Origin: Cocos nucifera
Taxonomy: Eukaryota > Streptophyta > Magnoliopsida > Arecales > Arecaceae
Direction of reading: 5' to 3'
Length of the DNA stretch: 64,000 nt
Assembly: GCA_006176705.1 (NCBI GenBank)
Contig: QRFJ01000058.1
Coordinates: forward strand, 1,052,083 to 1,116,082
In this document: one piece after another, positions 1 through 11,116 of the stretch
Numbering within the stretch: the first letter of the stretch is position 1
How the letters are laid out: every line of letters begins with the position of its first letter
Notes under the pieces: model-generated
Database searches by the model: none
What the model was told of the DNA's origin: nothing
What the model saw: only the letters and a program-made list of their open reading frames with translations
Made by a program: the position numbers and the translations under genes

Positions 1-1269
1 TGCTGAACCCCAATCCTTAGCCCAAAACTTAATTAAGAACTAAGAATTGATTGATTAGGATCTAGAATTATGAATTGAAGATTCTAAGACATAAATCATA
101 ACACATTGGGTTAATGGGTTAGTAAAAATTTAGTCGATTAATTTGGTTAGACCTAAGGTTAGATTAAAGAATGGACTTAATTAGAGAATTGACTAAATCT
201 AATCAATAGTTGTCATAGATTAGGTCAATGATTCTCTAGATCAATTACAATAGTTGTAGTTGATCAAGCCCATATCTTTAATGAGAATCAAGATGGACTT
301 AATTTCTGGCTATGTGGTCGAATCCAAAATTACTAGGTTGGTCAAGTTGAAACTAATGAACCAGATGGTATCTAAGATAAGTTTGGCAATCTGACTAGTG
401 GTTTTTAATTGAGAGCTACTCGCACTGATTCGGTCTTTGACAAGTTAATGGCATATCCCTTTCACTAATCTCATTTACCTAGCTATCCTGGTGAATTAGA
501 TTTTGATTAGATCACTTGGTGATTTGGGCTCATCAATGTTAATTAGGTAAATCAGTGTGACTGATTTAGGTGCTCCTAATGCCAGTTTGAATTAGTTCTT
601 TTTATGATCTGACTTGATGAAGTCAGTGAGAGGATCAAAATTGGCTGGCTTATTCTCTCTATATTCTTTAAATCAAATCAATTAAATCTTCTAAAATTAT
701 TAGATCCTTAAAAATGAAATAGTTATGATGATAACTAGATCATAGCCTCCCATTAAGTGGATGATAATGGATCTATCAATTTGATAATCATTAAAGACCC
801 AAAGGCCTGGTGCTTATCGACTAATGAAATTATTATTCATAATATAATTTTTTGACCGTATCTTTCTAAATGGTAGTTAGGTTGACCAACTAAAGTTGGA
901 CTTAATCATTCATTAGTTAGATGGATCAAGTATGGTCATATTAATGGTTGGATCTAATCGAATCTTTTCAGTGGAGGCCAAAGCCTACTAATTAGAAATT
1001 AGGATAAAATTAAATTATTAAAAATTATTTAAAAAATAATTAGTTATGAACCTATCCTTAGATGTACATGGGTTGATCAATCAAAGTTGGGCTTGTGTGC
1101 AGTCTATGTGGATTTTAGTATCCACTAAGAAATTAAGGTAATTCTTTGAATTGGAGGTAGAGGCTATCAATTTGAATAAAATAGTAGAAGAATCTTTTGA
1201 TTAAAAGTCCAAATCTTTAGATTTAATGAATCAATTACTAATTAGATTTTATTTTTTCTTTGTGCAGAC
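1..1269 (+). other. Non-coding AT-rich DNA, probable leader of the Copia element
   Basis: No open frame or recognisable motif. The stretch lies directly upstream of the Copia gag start and shares no obvious words with the 3' LTR at 5239-7732, so it is more likely the untranslated leader than the 5' LTR. The primer-binding site and 5' LTR would then lie upstream of the window. It could instead be older flanking DNA. Confidence 0.4.
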
Positions 1270-2110
1270 ATGGCCATTTTTCTTTCACTCCGATCATTGT
1301 TAGACAATGATAAGCTAGTGGGATCCAACTTCGGTAACTGGTAAAGTTGAAGATTATCCTGGAGCATGAATGGATTCTGTATGTACTAATAGATCCGGCA
1401 CCTGAGGAGCCAGCATCCAATGCACATGGAACGGTTAGAGATACTTATCAGAAGTGGCTCAATGATCGAATCATGGTGCGTTGCATTATGTTGGCTGCCA
1501 TGAAAGATGAGTTCAGTCATAGGTTTGAGTTAGCTCAGCCAAAAGACTTGCTTCAAGTATTGAACGAGTCTTTTGGTGCATCCGATAATGTTGAGAGGCA
1601 TAAGACTAGTTGTGCCATCTTTAACGTCAAGATGAGGGATAGAGCTTCAGTCACTGATTATATACTGTACATGATCGAGCTGATGGAGCGTTTGAGCAAG
1701 CTTGAATTTTTCTTGCATGAGCAAATAGGGAAAGATGTGATTTTGAACTCATTGCCCAAATCATATCTCCCATTCCTTACTCATTATAGAATGACAAAGC
1801 CTGAAGTTAGCTACCACGAATTACTAGGGTTGCTTCGAAACTTTAAGAAGGATCACGAGCTCTACAAGGAGTCCATGAACTTAGTGGAAGGTTCATCTTC
1901 TTGTTCTTGATCCATTAGGAAAGAAAAGAAGAACAAAAAAAAGAAATCAAAGAAGGTGCAAGTTTAGGCTGGGATATCTATGCAGGGCCAGACCAAGAAA
2001 ATCAAGTCTGATAAGAGTTAAGCTGAATGCTTCTTCTGCAAGAAGTGGGCACATTGGAAGAGGAACTGTCCTCTGTTCATTGCCTTACTGAATCCCAACA
2101 GCCCGAAAAA
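1270..2110 (+). pseudogene. Copia gag (capsid/nucleocapsid) remnant
   Basis: Gag forms the virus-like particle and binds element RNA. An ATG at 1270 opens a frame of about 24 codons ending in a stop near 1341. The frame then shifts by one and runs on to 1910 through the UBN2-like gag core, with residues such as EHEWILYVL, QKWLNDRIMVRCI, then KDLLQVLNESFG. After another break a CCHC zinc knuckle is visible at 2028-2069 (C-x2-C-x4-H-x4-C), with Trp in place of the usual Gly before the His. At least one frameshift and two stops make this a pseudogene. Confidence 0.8.
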
Positions 2111-2149
2111 GAAGCAAGTTATTATTGGACAAGGTATTTATATGATAAC

Positions 2150-5100
2150 TCCTTGCAATTTCTCTATTTATGATAAAATTGACTGAATATTAGATACTGG
2201 TAGCACTTATCATATTTGTAATTCATTGCAGAGATTATAGGTCAGTAGAAAATTCGAGCAAGGCGAGAGATTCCTTAATGTTGGAGATGGAAGATCGATT
2301 TCAATTCTAGCATTAAGAATCTTGAAACTTATATTTGAGTCTCATACAATTATTCTTAGTGATTGTCATTTTTGTCCTAGTTTCTTTTTGAATATCATTT
2401 CTATAAGCCTTTTAGCCAAAGATAATTATGAATTTTCAATAAAGAAAGAATTTTGTAATGTCATTATGAATGGTATTACTATATTCTCTGGACATTTGAA
2501 CAATGGTGTGTATATGTTATCACAACCTATTAATGTAGTCTATTCCACTGGCAAGCATTCTAGATTAGATAGTGTATTTGATATCTACTTATGGCACTAT
2601 AAGCTAGATCACATCAATAAGAACAGGATAAACAGATTGACTCAAGAGAAAATTCTTGAAGTCAGTGATTGTGAATCACTTCCAACCTGTGAATCTTGTC
2701 TTTTTGAAAAATTATCAAGTCATCTTTTACTGGCAAAGGTGAGAGAGCCACTGATCTCTTACGTCTAGTACATACTGATGTATATGGACCAATGAGCACA
2801 AGTGCCAGAGGTGGATATCTCTACTTCATTATTTTCATAGATGATCTATCTAAATATGGATATGTTTATCTGATGAAACATAAGTCAGAGTCATTTGAAA
2901 TATTCAAACGATTCAGAAGTGAAGTAGAAAAATAAAGTAGAAAGAATATTAAGACTCTTCGATCTAATCGAGGAGGGAAATACCTTTCTAGTAAATTTCT
3001 TACATATCTAGGAGAGAATGGGATTCTCTCCCAATGGACTCCTCCAGGAACACATAGCATAATGGTATATCTGAGAGGAGAAATCAAACTCTATTAGACA
3101 TGGTCCAATCCTTGATGGGTTTTGCTAGCTTATCAATATCCTTATGGGGATATGCACTCGAATCGACTTGCTATCTATTAAATAGGATTCTAAGTAAGTC
3201 TGTAATTAAGACTTCATATGAGATATGGATAGGACATAAGCCAGCACTTTCATACCTTAGGATCTGGAGGTGTCCGGCTTATATGAAATGGTTAATCATA
3301 GATAAACTTAAATCTAGGTCTGACAAATGCATATTTATAGGGTACCTCAAAGAATCAAAAGAATATATTTTCTATCATGCTGATGAACAAAAGATGTTCG
3401 TCAGTCTTAAGGCAATCTTCTTGAAAAAGGAGTTCCTTGATGAAGAAACTATTGCTTCTAAGGTTGAACTTGACGAAGTTCAATAGATAGAAAAGCTGAC
3501 ACCTATTGTCGAGCCTGAATCAGATTTGATTAGATCAGATCTAGAGCTTAGTATCTCTGCACCATTAAGGCGATCTAGTAGAGTACCGCATCAACCGAAT
3601 AGATACTATGATTTCTTGGTCCGAAATAGTGATCCTATCGAACTCGATGAGAATGATGAGGATTCAATCACCTACATAGATGCAATGTAGAGATCTGATT
3701 TTGAGAAATGGCTTGAAGCCATGAAATTCAAGATGGAGTCCATGAAGATCAATGATGTGTGGACATTGGTTGACCCATCCGAAAGGATTAAACCCATTGG
3801 GTGTAAATGAATCTTCAAAAGAAAGAGGAGCGCCGATGGAAAGATGGAGATCTATAAAGCCTATCCAGTTGCCAAGGGGTATTGTCAACGTTATGGTATT
3901 GACTATGATGAAACATTCTCTCTTGTAGCAATGCTTAAATTCATTCGGATAATGCTTGCTATAGCTATCCATCTGGACTATGAGATCAGACAGATGGATG
4001 TGAAGATAGCTTTTCTGAATAGAGAGCTGATTGAAGAGATATATATAATACAACCTAAGAGGTTCTCATCTACAGATGAGTCCAAGATGTGCAAGCTTCA
4101 AAGATCCATTTATGGATTGAAGCAAGCATCTTAAAGTTGGAACATGCATTTTGATAAGATGATCAAAATATATGGCTTCGTTATGAATGGAGAAGAGCCC
4201 TGCATCTACAAGTGGATGAATGATCCGACAGTGGTATTCCTTGTCTTGTACATTAATGATTTTTTTAATCGAGAATGACATTCTCGTACTATAAGGAATA
4301 AAAGTATGGTTGTCATCTCAGTTTTTCATGAAGGACTTGGGTGAAGCATCCTACATCCTAGAGATAAAGAGATAGATCTAAGAGGATGCTTGGGTTATCC
4401 CAGTCCACGTACATAGAAACTATGCTGAAAAGGTTCAGCATAGAGAATTCTAAGAAGGGCTATCTTTTGATAGGCCATAAAATTTTTTTCTCTAAAAAGA
4501 ATTGTCTGACAACTCCTGAAGAGAGAGAGCGTATGAGTAGAGTTTCATATGCTTTGATAGTGAGATCTATCATGTACGCCATGATATGTACGAGATTAGA
4601 TGTGGCATACTCACTAGGAGTAGTGAGTAGATACTAATCTGATCCAGAAGAAAATCACTAAAAAGTGGTTAAAACCATCCTTAAGTATTTAAGAAATACT
4701 AAGGACCAATGGTTGGTTTATGGTGAGTTAGATTTGAAACTTATGAGATTTACTGACTCTAGCTTTCAATCTGATCATGATGACAGTAGAAGCATATTGG
4801 GTTATGTCTTTACTCTAAATAATGGAGCCATCTGCTGGAAGAGTTCCAAGTAGCATACTATAGCAGATTTTGTTTGTGAAGCAGAGTACATCGCAACATC
4901 AGATACTGCGAAGAAAGCTGTGTGGCTGACAAAGTTTATCACCGAGCTCAAAGTAGCATCCTCTCTTGATGGTCCGATCCTGCTCTATTGCGATAGCACT
5001 GGTGCCATTGCTCAGGAAAAGAAATCAAAGGCATACCAGCAGACGAAGCACATACTGTGCTACTATCACCTGATCCAAGAGATCGTGGATAGAGGTGACG

Positions 5101-5235
5101 TCGACCTTCAGAACACCGATGAAAAGGATAACTTGGCCGACCCCTTCACTAAAGTCCTGATGATAAAGGAGTTCAATGACCACAAGTCAAAGATGTGTAT
5201 TAGATACTGTACCGAGTGGCTTTACGATAAGTGGG
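2150..5235 (+). pseudogene. Copia pol remnant (protease, integrase, RT, RNase H)
   Basis: The protease motif DTG is intact at 2193-2201. A pre-integrase zinc finger follows (H..H..CESC around 2590-2720), then an integrase core from about 2765 (VYGP, FIDDLSKYGY). Reverse transcriptase covers about 3690-4300, with QMDVKIAFLN and YGLKQAS visible. Its catalytic box reads YIND at 4249-4260 instead of YVDD, so a catalytic Asp is lost. RNase H lies at 4740-5150 (TDSSFQSD, GYVFTLNNGAICWKSSK, EAEYIA, ADPFTK). Stops and frameshifts occur near 2932, 3096, 3486, 3688, 3808, 4133, 4637 and 4853. The end is placed at the polypurine-like GTGGGAG just before the 3' LTR. Confidence 0.85.
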
Positions 5236-5238
5236 AGT

Positions 5239-7732
5239 TATTGAAAAATATGTTCCAAAATCAATCGTCAGCCTGTTGACGGTTGTGCTATCTTATAATT
5301 ATAATTGATTCATTATTAAATAAAATATATTTTTAACATTTTCATCATAAAGTCTACATCTTCTAATGAACTCTATTATTGTGATGAAGTTCTTAGGACT
5401 ATTTAGCTTAGATAAAGAGAGGATTTATCGATTAGTCCTTAAACTGTTTACGATCAAATGATACGCTGTTAATAAGGACGACTACATTTATCGAGCATAG
5501 GTCGTTATGTGCCATATGGATTGATTGTCCTCTTAATCAAGAAGTATGGAGACACTGGTATGGCATACAAGTGAGATGTATGGATACATCATCATTGAAC
5601 GTGACCAACTTCAGAGCATTTTGCTGTCGAGAATTACTCTGATGGGATATAGGTATAAGTGTCCCTTAGACTTGAGATCACCATAGTAGCTTGCAAGCAA
5701 CTCACTATGCTTTGGTATGGACTAACTGAATTTTTAATTCAATGATGAAAGATTTTTGGGTATAGTCAAGTACTTGCAAAGTTGGTGAGTGATCAAGATG
5801 GGATTGACCACTCCAAGAGTTGGAGAAGAATGCATCATTATATTTCAATATAGCAAAAATCTTGGTCAGGATAATCCATGAGATGGATTTGATATTTTAA
5901 AATGCAATGTGGATGACCTAATCGGGGTTGATAGTTAAACTCTGAAGTATCCTACGAGCATTTTGGTCAAGAGGATGAATTATACAAAAAAACTATATCC
6001 ACATGGATTCTAAGGATGTTGTTCTACACATTTGACCTATCCAGCTATCGGATACCATTACTAGATGGTCACTTTAATTAGTAAAAAAATTTATTTATAT
6101 ACTATCGACTTAGGTTTGGATTTATGGGATCACACACATAAGAGTTCTCAATCTGATCGGATGGTTGATCGATGATTAAAAATTATTCTAAGGTTAAACA
6201 TTCAATACGATTAATGTTTGACCTAGTGCAAGTGTTGTAGGAGGATCGATTAGCAATTTGATTGCTAATTAACTTAATTTGATTAAGCTAGAAGATTGAG
6301 ATTAAGTTTAATTAAATATAATTTAATTAGATATAGTTTGGACTTAATTGGATCAAGTTTAATTGGTTTATTGGATGAGCAAATTGCAAGAAAGAACTAG
6401 TCCTAGTTCAATTAGGACTTGTATCAACCCAATTTCTAATTTAATTAAAAAATTAAATTAAAATTAAATTTATTTTAATTTAATTTAATTAGATTATTAG
6501 TTATACTAATATCTAATCTAATTAGATTAATTAAATTCTAATTTAATTTTATCTAAGGATCAAGTTAGACCAAGTCAAACTAGGAGTCCTAGTGAGACTA
6601 GGACTCCTATCTTCATGCGCCACCTTAGCCCTAACACCTCCCATGCTATTTTTGTTGGATTTTTTCATAAAAATATTTCTCTCTAGATGTTCACACAAGC
6701 CCCCTTGCTTCTTGTATCTCAAATATGATATTTAGATATTGTGATCAAGTCAAAAGAAGAGTTTGAGTTGATTTAAACTCTATGAGATAGAGTTTTAAGA
6801 AACCAAAACTCCTTCCTATTTTGTGTCGCCCACATCTCTATTTTTTCTCTCAAATTTTCATGACTTTTAGAGGTTTTTTTGTGAAACATTTTCTGATAGT
6901 CCACACAAAAAATAAAGAAGAGGGCATCCAAGAGTTGGGGGGCCCAAGTCTAGCCCTGTTTGGATAACTCTTGACTAGGTATTTGACCTAGTCAAACATT
7001 CCTCTATATCTCCTTATATAAAATGAATTTTGATGTTATTTTTTTATGGATTACACATCTGAGAGAGGTCATTTGGAGCATGAAAAATTAAGAGAGAAGC
7101 CTAGGCGTAGGATTTTATAAAGGCACCAATCAAGGTACTTTGGTGAGAGAAGAAAGAAGAAGAAGAGGGTCTTCTTCTAGTTTTTTCTTCCACTACTATT
7201 TCTCCATCTTTGTGAGTGTTTGAGAGATGTCTCAATGTTACGAATCATCTTTCTTAACTTCAGAAAGTTGAAAAGTCCAAGCTTGAAGGAAAGAAGATCC
7301 AGATCGACCGTTGGAAAAGGATCAGCACAGTACTAGCTATTGTGCTGATTTCTGAGCATCGGACTTCAGATCTATAATTGAGGGCTTGTGTGGACAACTC
7401 GTAGAGGCCGAACACATGTGCACCTTGGAGAAACCATCTTAGGTCTGGATCAGCAAGCTAAGAAACTCGAGATTCAAAGATAAGGATGATCTGATCTTCC
7501 TATTGCATGTCTAGATCTGATCTAGAGTAGTCTGCTATTGATATGATTAATATGCAATTCTTTTGATATTTTATTTTTTGATTTAATAGCATGCCTTAAT
7601 CATGTAATAGAATCCTATATCTAGGATTTTATGTTATATTGTTCATGATTTAATGTGATTAATTCATCTCTTCTGCTGCAATTTTGAAAAAGGTTCAAAA
7701 GCTAACCCTAGAATCCTAGATCGGTTCCTACA
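5239..7732 (+). repeat. 3' LTR of the Copia element, about 2.5 kb
   Basis: It starts with TATTGAAAAATATG (TG mutated to TA) right after a purine tract GATAAGTGGGAG (5226-5237) and ends ...GGTTCCTACA. It is long for a Copia LTR. No coding capacity. The start follows the usual Copia junction of GTGGGAG tract then LTR. The partner 5' LTR is outside the window, so the borders are inferred from one copy. A shorter alternative start at 6236 (TGTAGGA, inverted match to the TCCTACA end) is possible. Confidence 0.6.
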
Positions 7733-7761
7733 CTGCCGACATTGGAGCCATAGTCGAAGCA

Positions 7762-8763
7762 TCAATGATGTTGACATCTTCGATCTTCGATAGATGTGGC
7801 AACCATCGAAGCATGAAGGATGACAACAGGAGCACTGACTGATCCGGAGGTCGCCACCGGTGGAACATCAGTAGAACTATCAGTGATCAGAGGATCGGCT
7901 ACCCGACTTTTCTTCAGTGCACACGATGAATCAGCTCTAGATGCCACCCTCTTCTTAGTGGCAAATTGATGGACTTCATCTTTAGAAAGCCCCACCGGGA
8001 GATGCATTCCTACAAAACTAAACAATCAGATTAGGTTAATACTGAAAACTGACTGATTGAAAGAAAAAGCAAAACTATAGATACTACATGTACCTATGGA
8101 TGGAGTCGAGCTAAGTTCGGCTCCGTACAAAGCTACTTTGGTGTTCAGTTGTTTCTATGGAAAAACTTTCATATATTTCAGCTTAAGGAAGTCCTCCCAA
8201 TCAATTGGATCTATCCGGCTATTTTTGTTTAGTAGGACATTCGGCTCTCCCCACATCGATGAAAAGTTTCAAGAAGAAAGGAGTGAAACAAAAAAGAACT
8301 GAGTCTTCTAGTTGTAAATAGATAATGGAAGATCAGTGATAAAACAAAGTCCCCTCCTTGGGGCAAAGTACCACCATCCTTCAGCTTTTGGATGGGATTG
8401 GAGGGCGAAGAAAGGTCTAAATAAAAAAAGTCAAGGGTTTGTCGGGATTAATCGACACAGTAAAGCAAAGAAAATTAAAAGCCGAATAGAGTTCGGCGCT
8501 AACTAGGCCGGACATACTCTATAATAGTTAAAAATATTTCAAAGAAACTTCAAAATGGGAAACCTAAGGCTCGACCTAAGATTTTCTAAATAAAAAACTA
8601 TAAAATCCGATGGAGGCGAGTTCATCTGACCATCAGGGTCAGGAACCAATAGTTGAAAATCCTTCGTGATTCGATATTGACCCTGAAGTTGTTCCACGAT
8701 CGATGCTGTCAACGTAGAACATTCGGCTGTCGAACCCCACGACGAACTACTATGGTCGACCAT
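7762..8763 (-). pseudogene. Antisense spliced ORF of a Tat element (Transposase_28-like)
   Basis: Reading the minus strand, an ATG at 8763 opens a frame that stays in register to 8094 with several nonsense codons but no frameshift. The first block (SIVEQLQGQYRI, then PPSDFIVFYLENLRSSLRFP) and a later block (WYFAPRRGLCFITDLP, then WGEPNVLLNKN) resemble the plant 'putative gypsy type transposon' family (pfam04195, Transposase_28). A donor GTACATG after 8094 and an acceptor TTTTGTAG before 8009 define an 84 bp intron, phase 1. The second exon runs to a stop at 7762 and includes a basic stretch (KKRVASR, LKKSRV). The family's function is unknown. The true C-terminus may be lost, because a Copia LTR begins 30 bp further on. 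Confidence 0.65.
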
Positions 8764-8928
8764 CTATACAACTAGACTAGATGAAAAAGAAAGAAAAGAT
8801 AAAAAAGATGTCAAGGAGAAGGTTCGAACTTCAAACCTGAAAGCTAAAAGGTGAGAGGACAAGCAAGTTTTTCGAAAGCTACTACTATTGAAAGTGATGG
8901 AGGAAAAACCTTTGGGGAGGGGGTCCTG

Positions 8929-8936
8929 TATATATA
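8929..8936 (-). promoter_or_regulatory. TATA box of the antisense ORF
   Basis: A TATATATA stretch sits 166 bp upstream of the ATG at 8763 on the minus strand, followed by a pyrimidine-rich leader. This is the spacing expected of a plant core promoter with a ~130 bp 5' UTR. It suggests the antisense ORF had its own promoter inside the element. Confidence 0.45.
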
Positions 8937-9225
8937 GGATTCATTGACGGTCCAAATGCATAGAGATCTCACCAGATATCAACACTTGTCGGCCAAGGAT
9001 CGGCCAAACATCAAATCTCTCGAGCTCCATGGTTGTGCGATAATAATGACGACCATTGTAATCCCCAAAGCATCAGATAGTGGCTTCACCGAGCATCGCA
9101 AAGATCATTAGTGGCAGACGGTAGAATGAAACCCAAGGCAATACCATGTTTCAATCCCCTACGATCGGTGCATTAAATTAAAGTAGCTACTCCGAACCTG
9201 GGCATGGGAGGCAACTATTGGGGGC

Positions 9226-9962
9226 TATTGATCTACCTCTTGACTCACCAGCTTACGATCGACTTACCTTCGGACGCTAACAATCGTTCACCAACTGACG
9301 ATGATGATGAAGAAAGTTCACCTGAGGATCGACAACAGTCGATCCATCAATTCTCCTGCCGATATATAGACTGGAGGATCGATTCATGGCCATCCAACTA
9401 ATGATCGATTCGATGAATGATGGTCAGATTCGATGTCAAGCCTTCCAATCGACTGTCGATCGATCTCAACTTTTTCAACCGATCGATCGATCAATCAATC
9501 GATGTTTGGTCGGCCTCCAAAATAAGTCAGCTAATCGATTGTCCAATCGATAGTTAGTCGGGTCCCAAATCGATTGACTAATCGAGGATCGATCGGCTAT
9601 AAGTCAGCCGACCAACCGACAAAAGTTCTCTAAATAACTTATTCGACTCTTGATCGATCCTACAAAATCATTCCAAAAAAGAGCAGGCCACGACGATTAG
9701 TGGATAGTTTTAACTACTCACCCACGATCATGCTACATCGAAAAAAGAGGGATCCTCGTGCTAAATAGTTATCACCACAACATTTATAAAAGAAAGGTAA
9801 ACTGGCTAGTTTAAGAAACTTGAATCCATTCTATTCACTGTTCGATCAGTCCACTAACTTAAGCATTGAAAGATCCTCGCCAGAGCTAACTCCGGTCAAT
9901 GTAGACTTGTCTTGCAGGTTTTTCGACGTCCACTCACAAGCGCAGGTGGATTGGCTGTAACA
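9226..9962 (+). repeat. Tat-type gypsy LTR (3' LTR)
   Basis: It starts TATTGATC after a TTGGGGGC tract and ends near ...GCTGTAACA. The middle is rich in short palindromic words (ATCGATCGATC, CCGATC) at 9410-9620. A TATA-like box TTTATAAAAG (9785-9794) and the block ACTTAAGCATTGAAAGATCCTC before the end match the layout of other gypsy LTRs here, where a TTGCAGGT motif follows the 'gatcctc' word. The 3' border is uncertain by tens of bases. Confidence 0.5.
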
Positions 9963-10210
9963 AGTGTGATAGCGAGAATGTAGTTTAGAAATTTTGAATG
10001 TGAATCCATATCCATCTTTCTTTAAAAAAATGGACAATGGCCAATCTCCTTGCTAGCATTTGAATAGATTTTCTACTGATGGCTTGGCTGGTATATTATC
10101 TTCCTCCAAAGCATCGGAGGCTTCCATATTATAGGCACAGGCCACCTTCATTTCACATTTTAAGAGAGAGTGAATTTGGATTTAGGTTAATATCAAAGTT
10201 CACAAATTTG

Positions 10211-11116
10211 GTACCGGAGCTGTGCTGGCTTGCCAGTAGTATGAGTTGGTATGGATCCATGCCTGACTAGACCAGCATGAACCTATGGCAGAGAATGGCC
10301 TAGAAGAAGAAAAGAAAGAGAGAAAGAGAGAGGGGGGAGAAGGAGAGGAAGAGAGAGCCTACAACAGTCGTCGGAGGCCATTGAAGCTCTTTCTGAGCTT
10401 GGTATGAGCAGAGAGAGGGAAGGAGAGAGAGCAGAAGTTCACTGAAGGCCATCGGAGGTCTCTAGACAGACATCGTTGCCGACATGACTTCTCTAATGGC
10501 CGACGAGTCCTCTACCCTCATCCTTGTGGAATAGGGATTTGCCTCTGTTCCATGTTTTTTTTTTTTTGTTGCTTTTAAACAAGTGAAGTTAGTAAATGAT
10601 TTGCTTACTTTAGCTTATTCTTTTAAAAAAAATCATTGAAGTCGGCAAATAATTTACCAACTCCAGCTGAATTTTAAAAAAAAATTATAAAGTTGGCAAT
10701 TGAGTTGCCAACTTCACGTGCTAAAATCCAAAAAAAAAAAATTGAAATAGGAGCGAATCCCTATTCTCAAATGAAGAAGGAATCGGAGGGCAAAGGCCCT
10801 CCTTCGGCTCGGCTGCCCTTGAGCCCCTCTACATGGGCTCGACAGCTGCTAGAGATGCCACGACGGAGGTGCTGCCCATCCAAAGTTGTTTGATGGCCTT
10901 TGAAGGCCTGATAAGGACCTCCTATTTTCTCTCCTTCCCTCCTTCTGGGCATACTGACCTCAGCAAGATGTCAGATGACCTTCAACGGCTGCTGAAGGCC
11001 CTCTCTTCCTCTTTTTCTTCTTCCTTCCTTCGAGAACCATATCGTATGCCAGAACTGTCTCAGTTCTCCACCGATCTAGCTTGATATGGGGTGTACCGAC
11101 GATTCTGACCGGTACG
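10211..11116. repeat. Foldback (long inverted repeat) MITE-like element
   Basis: The left arm (10211 to about 10560) and the right arm (about 10735 to 11116) are imperfect reverse complements over ~350 bp. Both begin GTACCGG when read inward, share a purine-rich GGGAAGGAGAGA block, and end in GAATAGGGATT followed by a T run. Between the arms are three short palindromic modules (near 10580, 10640 and 10695) built on GAAGTYGGCAA...TTGCCAACTTC. No coding capacity. No target duplication was identified. Confidence 0.65.

Larger units (their letters stand above)
1..7732 (+). mobile_element. Ty1/copia LTR retrotransposon, decayed, 5' end outside the window
   Basis: Domain order is gag, CCHC knuckle, protease, integrase, reverse transcriptase, RNase H, then a long 3' LTR. 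Integrase before reverse transcriptase defines the Copia superfamily. Several frameshifts and stops run through gag and pol. The element ends inside the antisense ORF of a Tat gypsy remnant (7733 onward), so it appears to have inserted there. The target duplication cannot be tested because the 5' flank is missing. Confidence 0.88.
7733..9962 (+). mobile_element. 3' part of a Tat-lineage Ty3/gypsy element
   Basis: A minus-strand spliced ORF (7762-8763) is followed by a G-rich polypurine-like tract (9219-9225) and a plus-strand LTR (9226-9962). This order, antisense ORF between pol and the 3' LTR, is known from Tat-lineage elements such as maize Grande. Gag-pol is not present: the Copia element above cuts it off at 7732. 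Lineage assignment is inference from the layout and from the ORF family. Confidence 0.6.

Noticed and set aside
6236..7732. Shorter 1.5 kb LTR model based on TGTAGGA/TCCTACA inverted ends
   Set aside because: The purine tract and the typical Copia junction at 5226-5239 fit better; kept only as an alternative.
10693..11084. Short frames in both strands
   Set aside because: They fall in the right arm of the foldback element; no family match.
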